A stretch of DNA of 64,000 nt, from the NCBI GenBank assembly GCA_043776635.1, contig JAYVRA010000021.1:19692-83691 (forward strand). The letters run 5' to 3'. The DNA is from JANMEX01 sp043776635 (GTDB lineage: Bacteria > Pseudomonadota > Alphaproteobacteria > Rhizobiales > Rhizobiaceae). The translations under genes were made by a program, and so were the position numbers. The notes under the pieces are model-generated. The model ran no database searches. It saw only the letters and a program-made list of their open reading frames with translations, and was not told the origin of the DNA. Below are positions 17,130-25,181 of the stretch, piece by piece (positions within the stretch are counted from its first letter, which is position 1; each line of letters begins with the position of its first letter).

Positions 17130-19001
17130 GTGTTTGGTGATCAGGGTTTTATGAGGGGTAATTTGCAGTCAAAAGACGGGTTCTTGGCAAAGATGGCTTA
17201 CATTGCGCGTATGATATCCGCTGCGGTGGCTTTATCGTGTGTATTGCTGCAAAATGCAATTGCTGAAACCCGCACACTAAAGATTTATCAAGTTCACACC
17301 GGTGAGCGCTACGATATCACGTTTAAGCGCAATGGGGTATATCTGCCGGACGGTCTGAAGAAGTTGAATTATGCGCTGCGTGACTGGCGTCGCAATGAGC
17401 CGACTAAAATGGACCCTCACCTGTTTGATTTGATCTGGGAAGTTTATCAGCGGGTGGGAACAAACGAATATATCAATGTTGTTTGTGGCTATCGTGCGCC
17501 GGAAACTAACTCAATGCTGCGCCACCGCTCTAAAGGTGTCTCAGAAAAGAGCCAGCATATCCTTGGCAAGGCGATGGATTATTTTATTCCTGGTGTGTCT
17601 CTAAAGAAGCTGCGTTATACCGGCTTGCAAATGCAGATTGGCGGCGTGGGTTATTACCCGACGTCGGGTTCGCCATTCGTGCACATGGATGTTGGCCGTG
17701 TCCGCCATTGGCCGCGTATGAGCCGCAGCGAATTGATGGCAGTTTTTCCTGACGGGAAAACAATACACATCCCAAGTGATGGCAAGCCATTGGCTGGTTA
17801 TGGAGTGGCGTTGGCCGCCTATCAAGCGCACAAGGGTAATGGTGGTTCGTCCATCGCCAGTGCGATACCATCGGGTAAAAAACGCACTCTGCTACAAGCG
17901 CTATTTGGTGGCGGTGGTGCAGACGAGAGCGAAGATAATGCCGGTGACGAGGGCGTAGCCGTCGCTGCCGCCGCACCAAAGCCTGTTAAGCAACAGGCTG
18001 CGCCTATTGAGCCCGATCCTGCCCCGATTGTTCCGCAACAGCCGGTTATTGTCGCTACCTTGCCGCGCCGCGATCAGAATAATGGTGTTGCCGCGCCGCG
18101 TCCTGACGCTGATTTGACCGGCCAAGAATCGCAACTATTGGCGTTTGCCGTGCCTGTACCATCTAAAAAACCGCGTTTTGCAGCTGTGCAGCCGATACCG
18201 TCCACTCAAGCTGATATGCAGGTTGACTTCGATACGTCCACCCGACAGCCATTTGTTCCTGTTGTAGCAAAATCTGATCCAAAAGCGGATGAGGCTGCTA
18301 TAGCTAATGTTATGGGAGTTGTTAAGCAGGAGCCACCGTTTCTGGCAGGTGTAGTTCCGCTTCCGGGCAGGAAGCCAAAAGCGCCGGAGGTCGATATGGC
18401 TTCGGTTGCTATCCCGATACCGCGTCCTTTGAGCGAAAATGATGTGCAGGCGAGCGCTGAACCCTCAGCGGAGGTGGCTGCACTGGAACCTGCGTCTGCG
18501 AATACGACAATCGGGCAAATCTTGGAACAGCAACCCGAGCTTCAGCCTGATGTAGAGGCGTTCACTGACCCGGCAGTGGTTGATCCCGACACAATTGAAC
18601 AGGGCGACATTGTTGCGTCAGTTCCAATTCCGGTGCAAAAGGTGGCAAATCCATCGGCCACCATGCGCAACGTAATGTTGGCAAATGCAGATGGCTCGCT
18701 TGAAAACGATGTGAAGACGACCGCAAAGGGTGGCAAGCCAAAAGCGCAAGATGCCAAGCCGGGCATCAAAACTGTTGCCAAAGTGCCGACGCCAAAAATT
18801 GGCAAATTTGCGCTTGGCGCGCAGAATATTGCTATGGCAAATCAACCTATTGCGCCGGAATATGCGCAAGCACTGGTTCGCGCTGCGCCAACGGAGGTCT
18901 ACATGGCGGGCTTCAGTAAAGAGGGACCGCTGAAAGCGAACAGCTTCTCCGGGAAGTCTGTAAATTTCCTGCGCGTGGCAAAATTCAACGGCGTTAAATG
19001 A
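17130..19001 (+). CDS. DUF882 (peptidase M15-like) exported protein with long Pro/Ala-rich tail
   Basis: A signal peptide (IARMISAAVALSCVLLQNAIA, cleavage after residue 45) leads to a DUF882 domain at about residues 48-205. The zinc-peptidase residues of the M15 fold are present: H143 and D150 (QHILGKAMDYF) and H185 (FVHMD). About 400 residues of low-complexity Pro/Ala/Val sequence follow, with repeated PVPxxKP-type motifs. The protein probably acts on peptidoglycan in the periplasm. GTG 17130 has AAGGA ten bases upstream; ATG 17151 is an equally possible start. The gene lies near a lytic transglycosylase. Confidence 0.85.
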   Translation: MFGDQGFMRGNLQSKDGFLAKMAYIARMISAAVALSCVLLQNAIAETRTLKIYQVHTGERYDITFKRNGVYLPDGLKKLNYALRDWRRNEPTKMDPHLFDLIWEVYQRVGTNEYINVVCGYRAPETNSMLRHRSKGVSEKSQHILGKAMDYFIPGVSLKKLRYTGLQMQIGGVGYYPTSGSPFVHMDVGRVRHWPRMSRSELMAVFPDGKTIHIPSDGKPLAGYGVALAAYQAHKGNGGSSIASAIPSGKKRTLLQALFGGGGADESEDNAGDEGVAVAAAAPKPVKQQAAPIEPDPAPIVPQQPVIVATLPRRDQNNGVAAPRPDADLTGQESQLLAFAVPVPSKKPRFAAVQPIPSTQADMQVDFDTSTRQPFVPVVAKSDPKADEAAIANVMGVVKQEPPFLAGVVPLPGRKPKAPEVDMASVAIPIPRPLSENDVQASAEPSAEVAALEPASANTTIGQILEQQPELQPDVEAFTDPAVVDPDTIEQGDIVASVPIPVQKVANPSATMRNVMLANADGSLENDVKTTAKGGKPKAQDAKPGIKTVAKVPTPKIGKFALGAQNIAMANQPIAPEYAQALVRAAPTEVYMAGFSKEGPLKANSFSGKSVNFLRVAKFNGVK

Positions 19002-19425
19002 AAATATCCCGCATAAAAGCGGGCTATTGACCTTCAAAACATATCATTTGTGATGAATACTAGAACAGCGTTGTGCCAAAAGTGTGAGTGGTGCGTTAGG
19101 GTCTGGACCTGTTAATTTTGAGGAAATGGTCGAGGTGATTTTTGGTGAGTGCCAAGTGTCTTTGGTGAGTGCCAAGTGTCTAGGCACAGGAGCGAAGGCG
19201 CAGGGAAATGCGGGCATGTTGCTATCGCCTCTTCGAGTGGCAAGCTTTTGCGACTTCAAGCCAATGCGACATGGCAATCGCCGGAAAGCGCCAGATCCTG
19301 GCACCAACAGGCAACTGACTTCACTCTGCGGCGTCAAACAGTTTAAACGAGCATCAAAACGATGCGAGAAATCAAAGACTTTGAAAGACAAGCCGATTCT
19401 ATTATCGGCAAGCGTTGTTCCAGGA
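19002..19425. other. Intergenic region holding a weak hairpin and repeat copy B
   Basis: A CCCGC/GCGGG hairpin at 19010-19025 may end the upstream gene, though no T-run follows. The rest is the diverged repeat unit starting at 19097 and about 140 bases of unassigned sequence up to galU. No gene is supported here. Confidence 0.6.
19097..19280. repeat. Dispersed inverted-repeat element, copy B (one arm decayed)
   Basis: The left arm (ggacctgttaattttg, then gaaatggtcgaggtgatttt) matches the arm of the element at 2694. The interior matches that element read in reverse complement (gcgaaggcgcagg, aaatgcgggcatgttgc, cctcttcgagtggcaagc). The right arm is not recognisable. A 20-base unit containing ggtgagtgccaagtgtc is duplicated in tandem at about 19138-19178. 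The copy is older or damaged relative to copy A. Confidence 0.75.
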
Positions 19426-20343
19426 CTACCGCGTTATCATGCGGCGTTCCATTGGGACCATTTGGTCTAATAATTCTTGTGCAGTTGCTGCAATATGGTC
19501 ATGCAAATCCGGGCGCCACAGTGCAAAGGCCAAATTAGCCTCAACAAATCCTTCTTTTGATCCGCAATCAAAGGTACGTCCTTTGAAATGGCTGCCATAG
19601 AATGACTGGTCGTTCATCAGCTTTTGCATAGCATCTGTAAGCTGAATTTCGTTGCCGGTACCGCGCTCTTGCGTTGCAAGATAGGAAAAAATTTCCGGCT
19701 GGAGGATATAGCGACCATTGATATAGAGATTAGAAGGAGCTGTTCCTTGTTTTGGTTTTTCAATCATACTGGTGATTTTGAAACCGTCCCCAAAAGATTG
19801 GCCGCGACCAACAATACCATATTTATGCGACTCAGAGGGATCGCATTCTTGCACGCCGATGATGTTTTGGCCGGTCTCCTCATAAAGAGAAACCATTTCT
19901 TTCAAGCAGCCTTTTTTGGCCTGCATGATCATATCGGGCAATAATAGCGCGAATGGCTCATCACCAACCAAATCACGGGCGCACCATACGGCGTGTCCAA
20001 GCCCCATGGGCACTTGCTGGCGGGTGAAACTGGTACTTCCGGGTACTGGTTGCATTCGTTGCAGCCGCTCCAATTCCTCATCTTTGCCGCGCTCGGCAAG
20101 CGTATTGTATAGTTCAAACTGAACGTCGAAATAGTCCTCTATGACGCCTTTGTTGCGGCCTGTCACAAAAATCATATGTTCAATACCTGCCTCGCGCGCC
20201 TCGTCCACCACATATTGAATGACGGGACGATCGACAATCGTCAGCATTTCTTTCGGGATCGCTTTGGTGGCCGGGAGGAAGCGCGTGCCAAGACCGGCAA
20301 CGGGGAATACAGCTTTGCGAATTTTACGCGGGCGTTCAGTCAT
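19426..20343 (-). CDS. galU: UTP-glucose-1-phosphate uridylyltransferase
   Basis: The 305-residue enzyme makes UDP-glucose for polysaccharides and membrane glycolipids. The nucleotide-binding start VFPVAGLGTRFLPATKAIPKEML lies at residues 13-35, followed by VDRPVIQYVVDEAREAGI. LLPDMIM marks the metal site and FDCGSKEGFVEANLAFAL ends the core. Length and motifs are those of bacterial GalU. It is monocistronic and divergent from the transglycosylase gene. Confidence 0.96.
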   Translation of the reverse strand: MTERPRKIRKAVFPVAGLGTRFLPATKAIPKEMLTIVDRPVIQYVVDEAREAGIEHMIFVTGRNKGVIEDYFDVQFELYNTLAERGKDEELERLQRMQPVPGSTSFTRQQVPMGLGHAVWCARDLVGDEPFALLLPDMIMQAKKGCLKEMVSLYEETGQNIIGVQECDPSESHKYGIVGRGQSFGDGFKITSMIEKPKQGTAPSNLYINGRYILQPEIFSYLATQERGTGNEIQLTDAMQKLMNDQSFYGSHFKGRTFDCGSKEGFVEANLAFALWRPDLHDHIAATAQELLDQMVPMERRMITR

Positions 20344-20533
20344 ATTTTATTCCTCTGGTCTGTAGCGAACACTTTCATGACAAATTTTAGATTCAGTGAA
20401 TATGCCTGGTTTGACCATTCTTTTGGCTGGAAAATAATGGTGCGTGGTAAAGTTGTCTTGGGATATGGTAAACCAAATCCTAACTTTCGATCATTACTCT
20501 GCTGTATGTTATGAAGTGAGAAGGAAAAAGCTG

Positions 20534-21742
20534 ATGATTTTAAAACTACGACAATCATTAATTGTGTCATCCAGCTCATTATTTTTACTACTCGCCAGTA
20601 TGGGTTCCTCTTACGCTGATCAAGGATTTCAAAACTTTATAATAAAATTTAAAGGTGTTGCCGCCGGGAGCGGAATTTCTGCTGCAACCTACAATGCAGC
20701 ATTTGCCGGTATCACTGACATTGACCCTGTCGTTTTGGAAAAGGCCAACTTCCAACCAGAATTTAAGTCAGCAATGTGGGACTACATGGACAATCGCGTG
20801 CAGGAAAAATCTGTCGCTAATGGCCTGGCTATGGCAATAAAATATAAGCCATGGCTGGATAAAATAGAATCTAAATTTGGTGTCGACCGCAATATACTGT
20901 TAGCCATTTGGTCGATGGAAACCAATTATGGTGAGATACTTAAGCGCCCCGATGCGGTTCGCTCAGTTGTCCGTTCGTTGGCAACTTTGGCTTATGCCGA
21001 CCGGAGCCGCGCGAAATTTGCCCGCACGCAGCTGATTGCCGCACTCAAAATATTGCAACGCGGCGATGTGGACGGCGCAGGCCTGCAAGGTTCATGGGCA
21101 GGCGCGATGGGCCAAACTCAATTTATTCCAACCAGTTATCTCATTTACGCGGTGGATATGGATGGCAATGGACGGCGTGATATTTGGAACTCTGTTCCAG
21201 ATGCGCTGGCAACATCTGCCAATTTGCTGCGCCAAAATGGCTGGCAGACGGGTCGTACATGGGGCTATGAAGTGGCGTTGCCTGGCGGCATAGTGAGCGG
21301 TGCAAAATCGCTTGATGCGTGGGCGGCAAGCGGTGTCAACCGCGCCAACGGCAAACCTTTCCGCAATGGTGGCGATGGAGCAACATTGAAGCTGCTAGAT
21401 GGAAAGTCCGGCGCGGCATTCCTTATGCTGAAGAATTTTCGGGTCATAAAAGCCTATAATAATGCTGACAAATATGCGCTGGCGGTCGGTCTATTGGCAG
21501 ACCAAATTGCTGGTGGCAGCGGACAGGTGCATGATTGGAAGCGGCCGTTCACGAAGCTCAGCATTCCGGAAAAAGAAGAATTGCAGCAGCGCTTAGCAAA
21601 AGCCGGTGTTTATGATGGAGAAATTGACGGCAGTGTCGGGTCGGGTACAAAAGCGGCGATAGTGGCTTACCAAAGTCAGGCGGGCTTGACGCAAGACGGC
21701 TATCCCAGCAAAGAGCTACTGGATTTTTTGCGTGAGAGATAA
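20534..21742 (+). CDS. Lytic murein transglycosylase (MltB type) with peptidoglycan-binding domain
   Basis: The start ATG 20534 has AGAAGGA about eight bases upstream and is followed directly by a signal peptide (SLIVSSSSLFLLLASMGSSYA). The 402-residue protein then has an SLT_2/MltB catalytic domain with the catalytic Glu in AIWSMETNYGEI, plus GAMGQTQFIPTSY. A peptidoglycan-binding domain covers the last 60 residues (LQQRLAKAGVYDGEIDGSVG and KAAIVAYQSQAGL). It cleaves glycan strands in the periplasm. The stop overlaps the next gene by 11 bases, so the two are translationally linked. Confidence 0.93.
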   Translation: MILKLRQSLIVSSSSLFLLLASMGSSYADQGFQNFIIKFKGVAAGSGISAATYNAAFAGITDIDPVVLEKANFQPEFKSAMWDYMDNRVQEKSVANGLAMAIKYKPWLDKIESKFGVDRNILLAIWSMETNYGEILKRPDAVRSVVRSLATLAYADRSRAKFARTQLIAALKILQRGDVDGAGLQGSWAGAMGQTQFIPTSYLIYAVDMDGNGRRDIWNSVPDALATSANLLRQNGWQTGRTWGYEVALPGGIVSGAKSLDAWAASGVNRANGKPFRNGGDGATLKLLDGKSGAAFLMLKNFRVIKAYNNADKYALAVGLLADQIAGGSGQVHDWKRPFTKLSIPEKEELQQRLAKAGVYDGEIDGSVGSGTKAAIVAYQSQAGLTQDGYPSKELLDFLRER

Positions 21743-22964
21743 TGAGGCCGGGTGGATAGTTTTGAGATTATTTAACGAACGTATTTTTGTGCTTGCTTTG
21801 GCTGTGGCCATACTGCCTATGCCAATACTTGATCGCGCCTATGCTCAGCAAGCCCATTCACCTTCGATATTAGAATTCTTCGGTTTTAAGCGGGCCGCAC
21901 CGCAAATAGTTGAGAAAAAAGCGAAAATCAGTTACAAAAAAAATAGTATTTTAAAACTGCAAGGGCGCAAAAAACTCAATAATTTGGCTCAAAAGCCCCA
22001 AAGTGCCACCATATCCGCTGATGGTGCGAACGTCGATAATACTATGCAAAATGATGGTTTGCCGCTAGAAAAAATGATCGATGCCAAAACAATTTTAGTG
22101 GTTGGCGACTTTATGGCAGGCAATATTTCGGAGGGTATCGACAGTGCTTTTGCGGGCGATGCGGGCGTTACAGTTATTGAAAAATCAAATGGTTCCTCCG
22201 GCTTTGTCCGGAATGATTATTACAGCTGGCCGCAATCAATAGCCGGACTGATTGCTGAGACGAAACCATCTGTCATTGTGGTGATGATTGGCGCGAATGA
22301 TCGCCAGCCGCTTCGACTAAACGATAGAAATGAACCGGTACGCAGTCCCGCTTGGACTATCGACTACGAAGGGCGCGTTTCGCAGTTTGCAAGTACGCTT
22401 AAGTCAGCAAGTGTTCCGGTCGTTTGGGTTGGGTTGCCGCCGTTCAAATCCACACAAATGAGCGCCGACTATTTGGCATTCAACGATATTTACCGCAAAG
22501 CCGCTCAAATTACCGGCGGTACATTCATTGATATCTGGGAGGGTTTTGTGGATGAGCTTGGTGCATTCACGATCAATGGATCAGATTATACCGGTCAACC
22601 AGCGCGGCTTCGTGGTAGCGATGGAATTAGTTTATCAACGGCAGGAAGACGTAAAATTGCTTTTTATGCTGAAAAAGCGATTCGCAGTGGTTTGGGCGAA
22701 GTGGCGCAGCCACTTAACCTTGTCCTTGGACCATTTTCGCTGCCAGGGCCTATGCGGCCGGCGGCGCCGGATGTTGCGACGATAACAAGGCTTGCTCCCA
22801 TATCATTATTTGATCCTGTTTTTGATGGTGATAGCAAATTGCTTGGTGGCTCGGCACAGCCAAGCAACCCAACTCCGGGTTCTGCTGCTGGAGCGCTTTA
22901 TATTAATGGAAAGCTACCGGAGCCAAAGCCCGGCAGAATTGATGATTTTAAGGTAATTAAGTAG
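21732..22964 (+). CDS. SGNH-fold DUF459 family exported protein
   Basis: The 410-residue product has a signal peptide (FVLALAVAILPMPILDRAYA), a Lys-rich linker, and an SGNH/DUF459 domain at about residues 118-325. Block I reads VVGDFMAG and block III reads MIGANDRQ. The position of the usual catalytic Ser is Phe (GDF for GDS), and the block V region reads DGISLSTAGRRK where a catalytic His is expected. It may therefore be catalytically inactive or use other residues. The gene overlaps the transglycosylase gene, an arrangement I recall from other rhizobia, so a cell-wall role is likely. Confidence 0.82.
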   Translation: MRDNEAGWIVLRLFNERIFVLALAVAILPMPILDRAYAQQAHSPSILEFFGFKRAAPQIVEKKAKISYKKNSILKLQGRKKLNNLAQKPQSATISADGANVDNTMQNDGLPLEKMIDAKTILVVGDFMAGNISEGIDSAFAGDAGVTVIEKSNGSSGFVRNDYYSWPQSIAGLIAETKPSVIVVMIGANDRQPLRLNDRNEPVRSPAWTIDYEGRVSQFASTLKSASVPVVWVGLPPFKSTQMSADYLAFNDIYRKAAQITGGTFIDIWEGFVDELGAFTINGSDYTGQPARLRGSDGISLSTAGRRKIAFYAEKAIRSGLGEVAQPLNLVLGPFSLPGPMRPAAPDVATITRLAPISLFDPVFDGDSKLLGGSAQPSNPTPGSAAGALYINGKLPEPKPGRIDDFKVIK

Positions 22965-22969
22965 CCACG

Positions 22970-24424
22970 CTATCGAGGCAGAACAGTGGTTCCCATCAGC
23001 GCCAAGTCAATTGACCGGGCAGCCTGACGCCCTTCCCGTATTGCCCAGACCACCAGTGACTGGCCGCGACGGACATCGCCTGCAACATAGAACTTCTCAA
23101 TATTGCTGCGATAATCTCTGTCATTGGCAACGACATTCGTGGACCCGCGACGATCCTTGTGGATCGTCAGCTTGTCACCAAGGCCATGAACCAAACCGTT
23201 TTCCAGCGGTCCGGCAAAGCCAATCGCGATGAACGCCAAATCTGCTTTGATAAAAAACTCTTTACCTGCAATTGGCTTGCGCGCCTCGTCCACTTCGCAG
23301 CACTTTACATGCGTGAGAACACCGTCTTCTCCAATGAAAGCAAGTGTGGCCACCTGAAACTCACGTTCCGCGCCCTCGGCCTGTGATGAAGATGTGCGCA
23401 TCTTGGTTGCCCAATAAGGCCAGACGGCCAGCTTATCCTCTTTCTCAGGTGGCTGAGGGCGGATGTCCAATTGCGTCACGCGCACAGCTCCTTGGCGGAA
23501 CGCCGTGCCCACGCAATCCGACGCCGTATCGCCGCCGCCGATAACCACGACATGCTTGCCACCAGCCCCAATGGCGTCAGCATTCCACGCGGCTGATGAA
23601 ATATCCTCGCCGCAGACGCGCTTATTTTGCTGCACCAAATAAGGCATCGCATCGAACACACCGGAAAGTTCTACGCCGGGGATGCCCGCCGGACGGGGAT
23701 TTTCCGAACCGCCGCAATAAAGCACGGCGTCATAAGATGACAGCAACTCATCAACAGTTTTATCCACACCGATATTCACATTGCAAAAAAAGGTAACGCC
23801 CTCGCCCTGCATTTGCCTGACGCGGCGGTCGATAAAGTGTTTCTCCATCTTAAAATCCGGAATGCCAAAACGCAACAAACCACCGGCCTTCGACTCACGC
23901 TCATAGACGTGAACCTCATGACCGGAGCGCCCAAGCTGCTGCGCTGCAGCCATACCTGCCGGGCCGGAGCCGATGATGGCAACCTTTTTGCCAGTCTTTC
24001 TATCGGACGGCTGCGGGTTGATGTGACCCAGTTCATAGGCCTTATCTGCAATCGCCTGCTCGATGGTTTTGATGGTAACCGGCACATCTTCAAGGTTCAG
24101 TGTGCAGGCTTCCTCGCATGGCGCAGGGCAAATGCGTCCTGTGAATTCCGGGAAATTATTTGTGGAGTGCAGGTTGCGTACCGCATTGTCCCAGTCACCA
24201 TTGTAAACCAAATCGTTCCAATCGGGGATCTGGTTATGAACAGGGCAGCCTGTATCGCCATGGCAATAAGGCACACCGCAATCCATGCACCGCGCCGCTT
24301 GTTTTTTCACATCTGTCTCAGAAATCGGCAGCGTAAATTCGCGGAAATGGCGGATGCGATCCGAAGCCGGCTGATACTTCGCCACCTGCCGGTCGATTTC
24401 GAGAAACCCTGTTACCTTGCCCAT
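22970..24424 (-). CDS. gltD: Glutamate synthase (NADPH) small subunit
   Basis: The 484-residue flavoprotein passes electrons from NADPH to the large subunit. The N-terminal iron-sulphur ligands are in ARCMDCGVPYCHGDTGCPVHN. The FAD-binding motif is IIGSGPAGMAAAQQL near residue 150, the NADPH site VVIGGGDTASDC near residue 290, and the C-terminal FAD motif is FYVAGDVRRGQSLVVWAIREG. It is separated from gltB by a toxin-antitoxin pair but keeps the same strand, so it may still be co-transcribed with gltB. Confidence 0.96.
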   Translation of the reverse strand: MGKVTGFLEIDRQVAKYQPASDRIRHFREFTLPISETDVKKQAARCMDCGVPYCHGDTGCPVHNQIPDWNDLVYNGDWDNAVRNLHSTNNFPEFTGRICPAPCEEACTLNLEDVPVTIKTIEQAIADKAYELGHINPQPSDRKTGKKVAIIGSGPAGMAAAQQLGRSGHEVHVYERESKAGGLLRFGIPDFKMEKHFIDRRVRQMQGEGVTFFCNVNIGVDKTVDELLSSYDAVLYCGGSENPRPAGIPGVELSGVFDAMPYLVQQNKRVCGEDISSAAWNADAIGAGGKHVVVIGGGDTASDCVGTAFRQGAVRVTQLDIRPQPPEKEDKLAVWPYWATKMRTSSSQAEGAEREFQVATLAFIGEDGVLTHVKCCEVDEARKPIAGKEFFIKADLAFIAIGFAGPLENGLVHGLGDKLTIHKDRRGSTNVVANDRDYRSNIEKFYVAGDVRRGQSLVVWAIREGRQAARSIDLALMGTTVLPR

Positions 24425-24451
24425 CGTCTTACTTCCGCCTATTCGCCACGA

Positions 24452-24850
24452 CTAACGCAGCCAGTTTTCAATTCTCAGTCCCGGCACTTGCGAAAAGTGC
24501 TTTACATTATCGGTTACGACAATTGCATCCAGCGACAAAGCGTGCGCGGCGATCAATGTGTCGTTCTGTCCGATTGGTTTGCCTTTTCGCTCTAATGCCA
24601 ATCTAACAGCAGAATAATGCATCTCTGCTGGTGGTGTGAACGAAACGACTTCAAGTTTTCTCAACATTTTTTCCAAGTTTCGGGCAAGCCGTTCCGAACC
24701 TTTATTGAGAATGCCAAAATGAAGTTCCGCTGCGACAATGATACTTGTGAAGATTTCCGCCCCTTCCATTTCCATCAGCCGTTTGGCTACTAATCCCGCT
24801 GGATTGTTCATCGCATCCGAAACTATATTGGTATCGAGCAGATATTTCAC
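24452..24850 (-). CDS. vapC: PIN-domain toxin VapC
   Basis: The 132-residue product is a PIN ribonuclease with the four acidic residues in place: D6 (YLLDTNI), E42 (VAAELHFG), D97 (GQNDTLIAA) and D114 (VVTDNVKHF). It would cut RNA when freed from its antitoxin. Its start overlaps the antitoxin stop (ATGA). The stop lies 27 bases before gltD, so the module sits exactly between gltB and gltD. Confidence 0.93.
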   Translation of the reverse strand: MKYLLDTNIVSDAMNNPAGLVAKRLMEMEGAEIFTSIIVAAELHFGILNKGSERLARNLEKMLRKLEVVSFTPPAEMHYSAVRLALERKGKPIGQNDTLIAAHALSLDAIVVTDNVKHFSQVPGLRIENWLR

Positions 24851-25122
24851 GCCTCTTCATTCCAGTTCAGATCAACCGCCTCCGGCAACAAGTCCCCAAT
24901 CACGGGAAAACTATCTTCCGGACCAATATCTTCCATGGAGGCGAATACGTCTGCCCAAGTCTTCTTCTTGCCTATTGGCGCCAAGGTCAACGTTCCATCG
25001 GAATTTTTGTGAATCTCCACTTCATCGCCTTCAAAATCAAAATCCTTCGGTATTCGGACCGCCCGCGAACGACCATTTTTGAACACTTGTGCAATCTTCC
25101 TGGCTGTTACATGATCGTTCAT
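24847..25122 (-). CDS. vapB: VapB-type antitoxin
   Basis: ATG 25122 was chosen because GTGAGG lies seven bases upstream; a form from 25137 would add five residues. The 91-residue protein has an N-terminal swapped-hairpin AbrB/SpoVT DNA-binding domain (IAQVFKNGRSRAVRIPKDFDF, then VEIHKNSDGTLTLAPIG). The C-terminal tail is acidic and would bind the toxin. It is coupled to vapC by a four-base overlap, with an inverted repeat directly upstream. Confidence 0.9.
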   Translation of the reverse strand: MNDHVTARKIAQVFKNGRSRAVRIPKDFDFEGDEVEIHKNSDGTLTLAPIGKKKTWADVFASMEDIGPEDSFPVIGDLLPEAVDLNWNEEA

Positions 25123-25137
25123 AATTAGCCTCACCAT

Positions 25138-25164
25138 CTGTGATATGACAAAGACATATCACAG
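25138..25164. promoter_or_regulatory. Inverted repeat, candidate VapB operator
   Basis: Perfect ten-base arms ctgtgatatg (25138-25147) and catatcacag (25155-25164) flank a seven-base spacer, just upstream of vapB. VapBC complexes repress their own promoters by binding such repeats, so this is the likely operator. Confidence 0.75.
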
Positions 25165-25181
25165 ATGTAGAAAATATCAAA

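Noticed and set aside
17900..18700. Repetitive Pro/Ala segment considered as a repeat array
   Set aside because: The repeats are irregular at DNA level and reflect a low-complexity protein tail.
23813..24595. A 260-codon plus-strand frame across gltD and vapC
   Set aside because: It is antisense to two well-supported genes and has no motifs.
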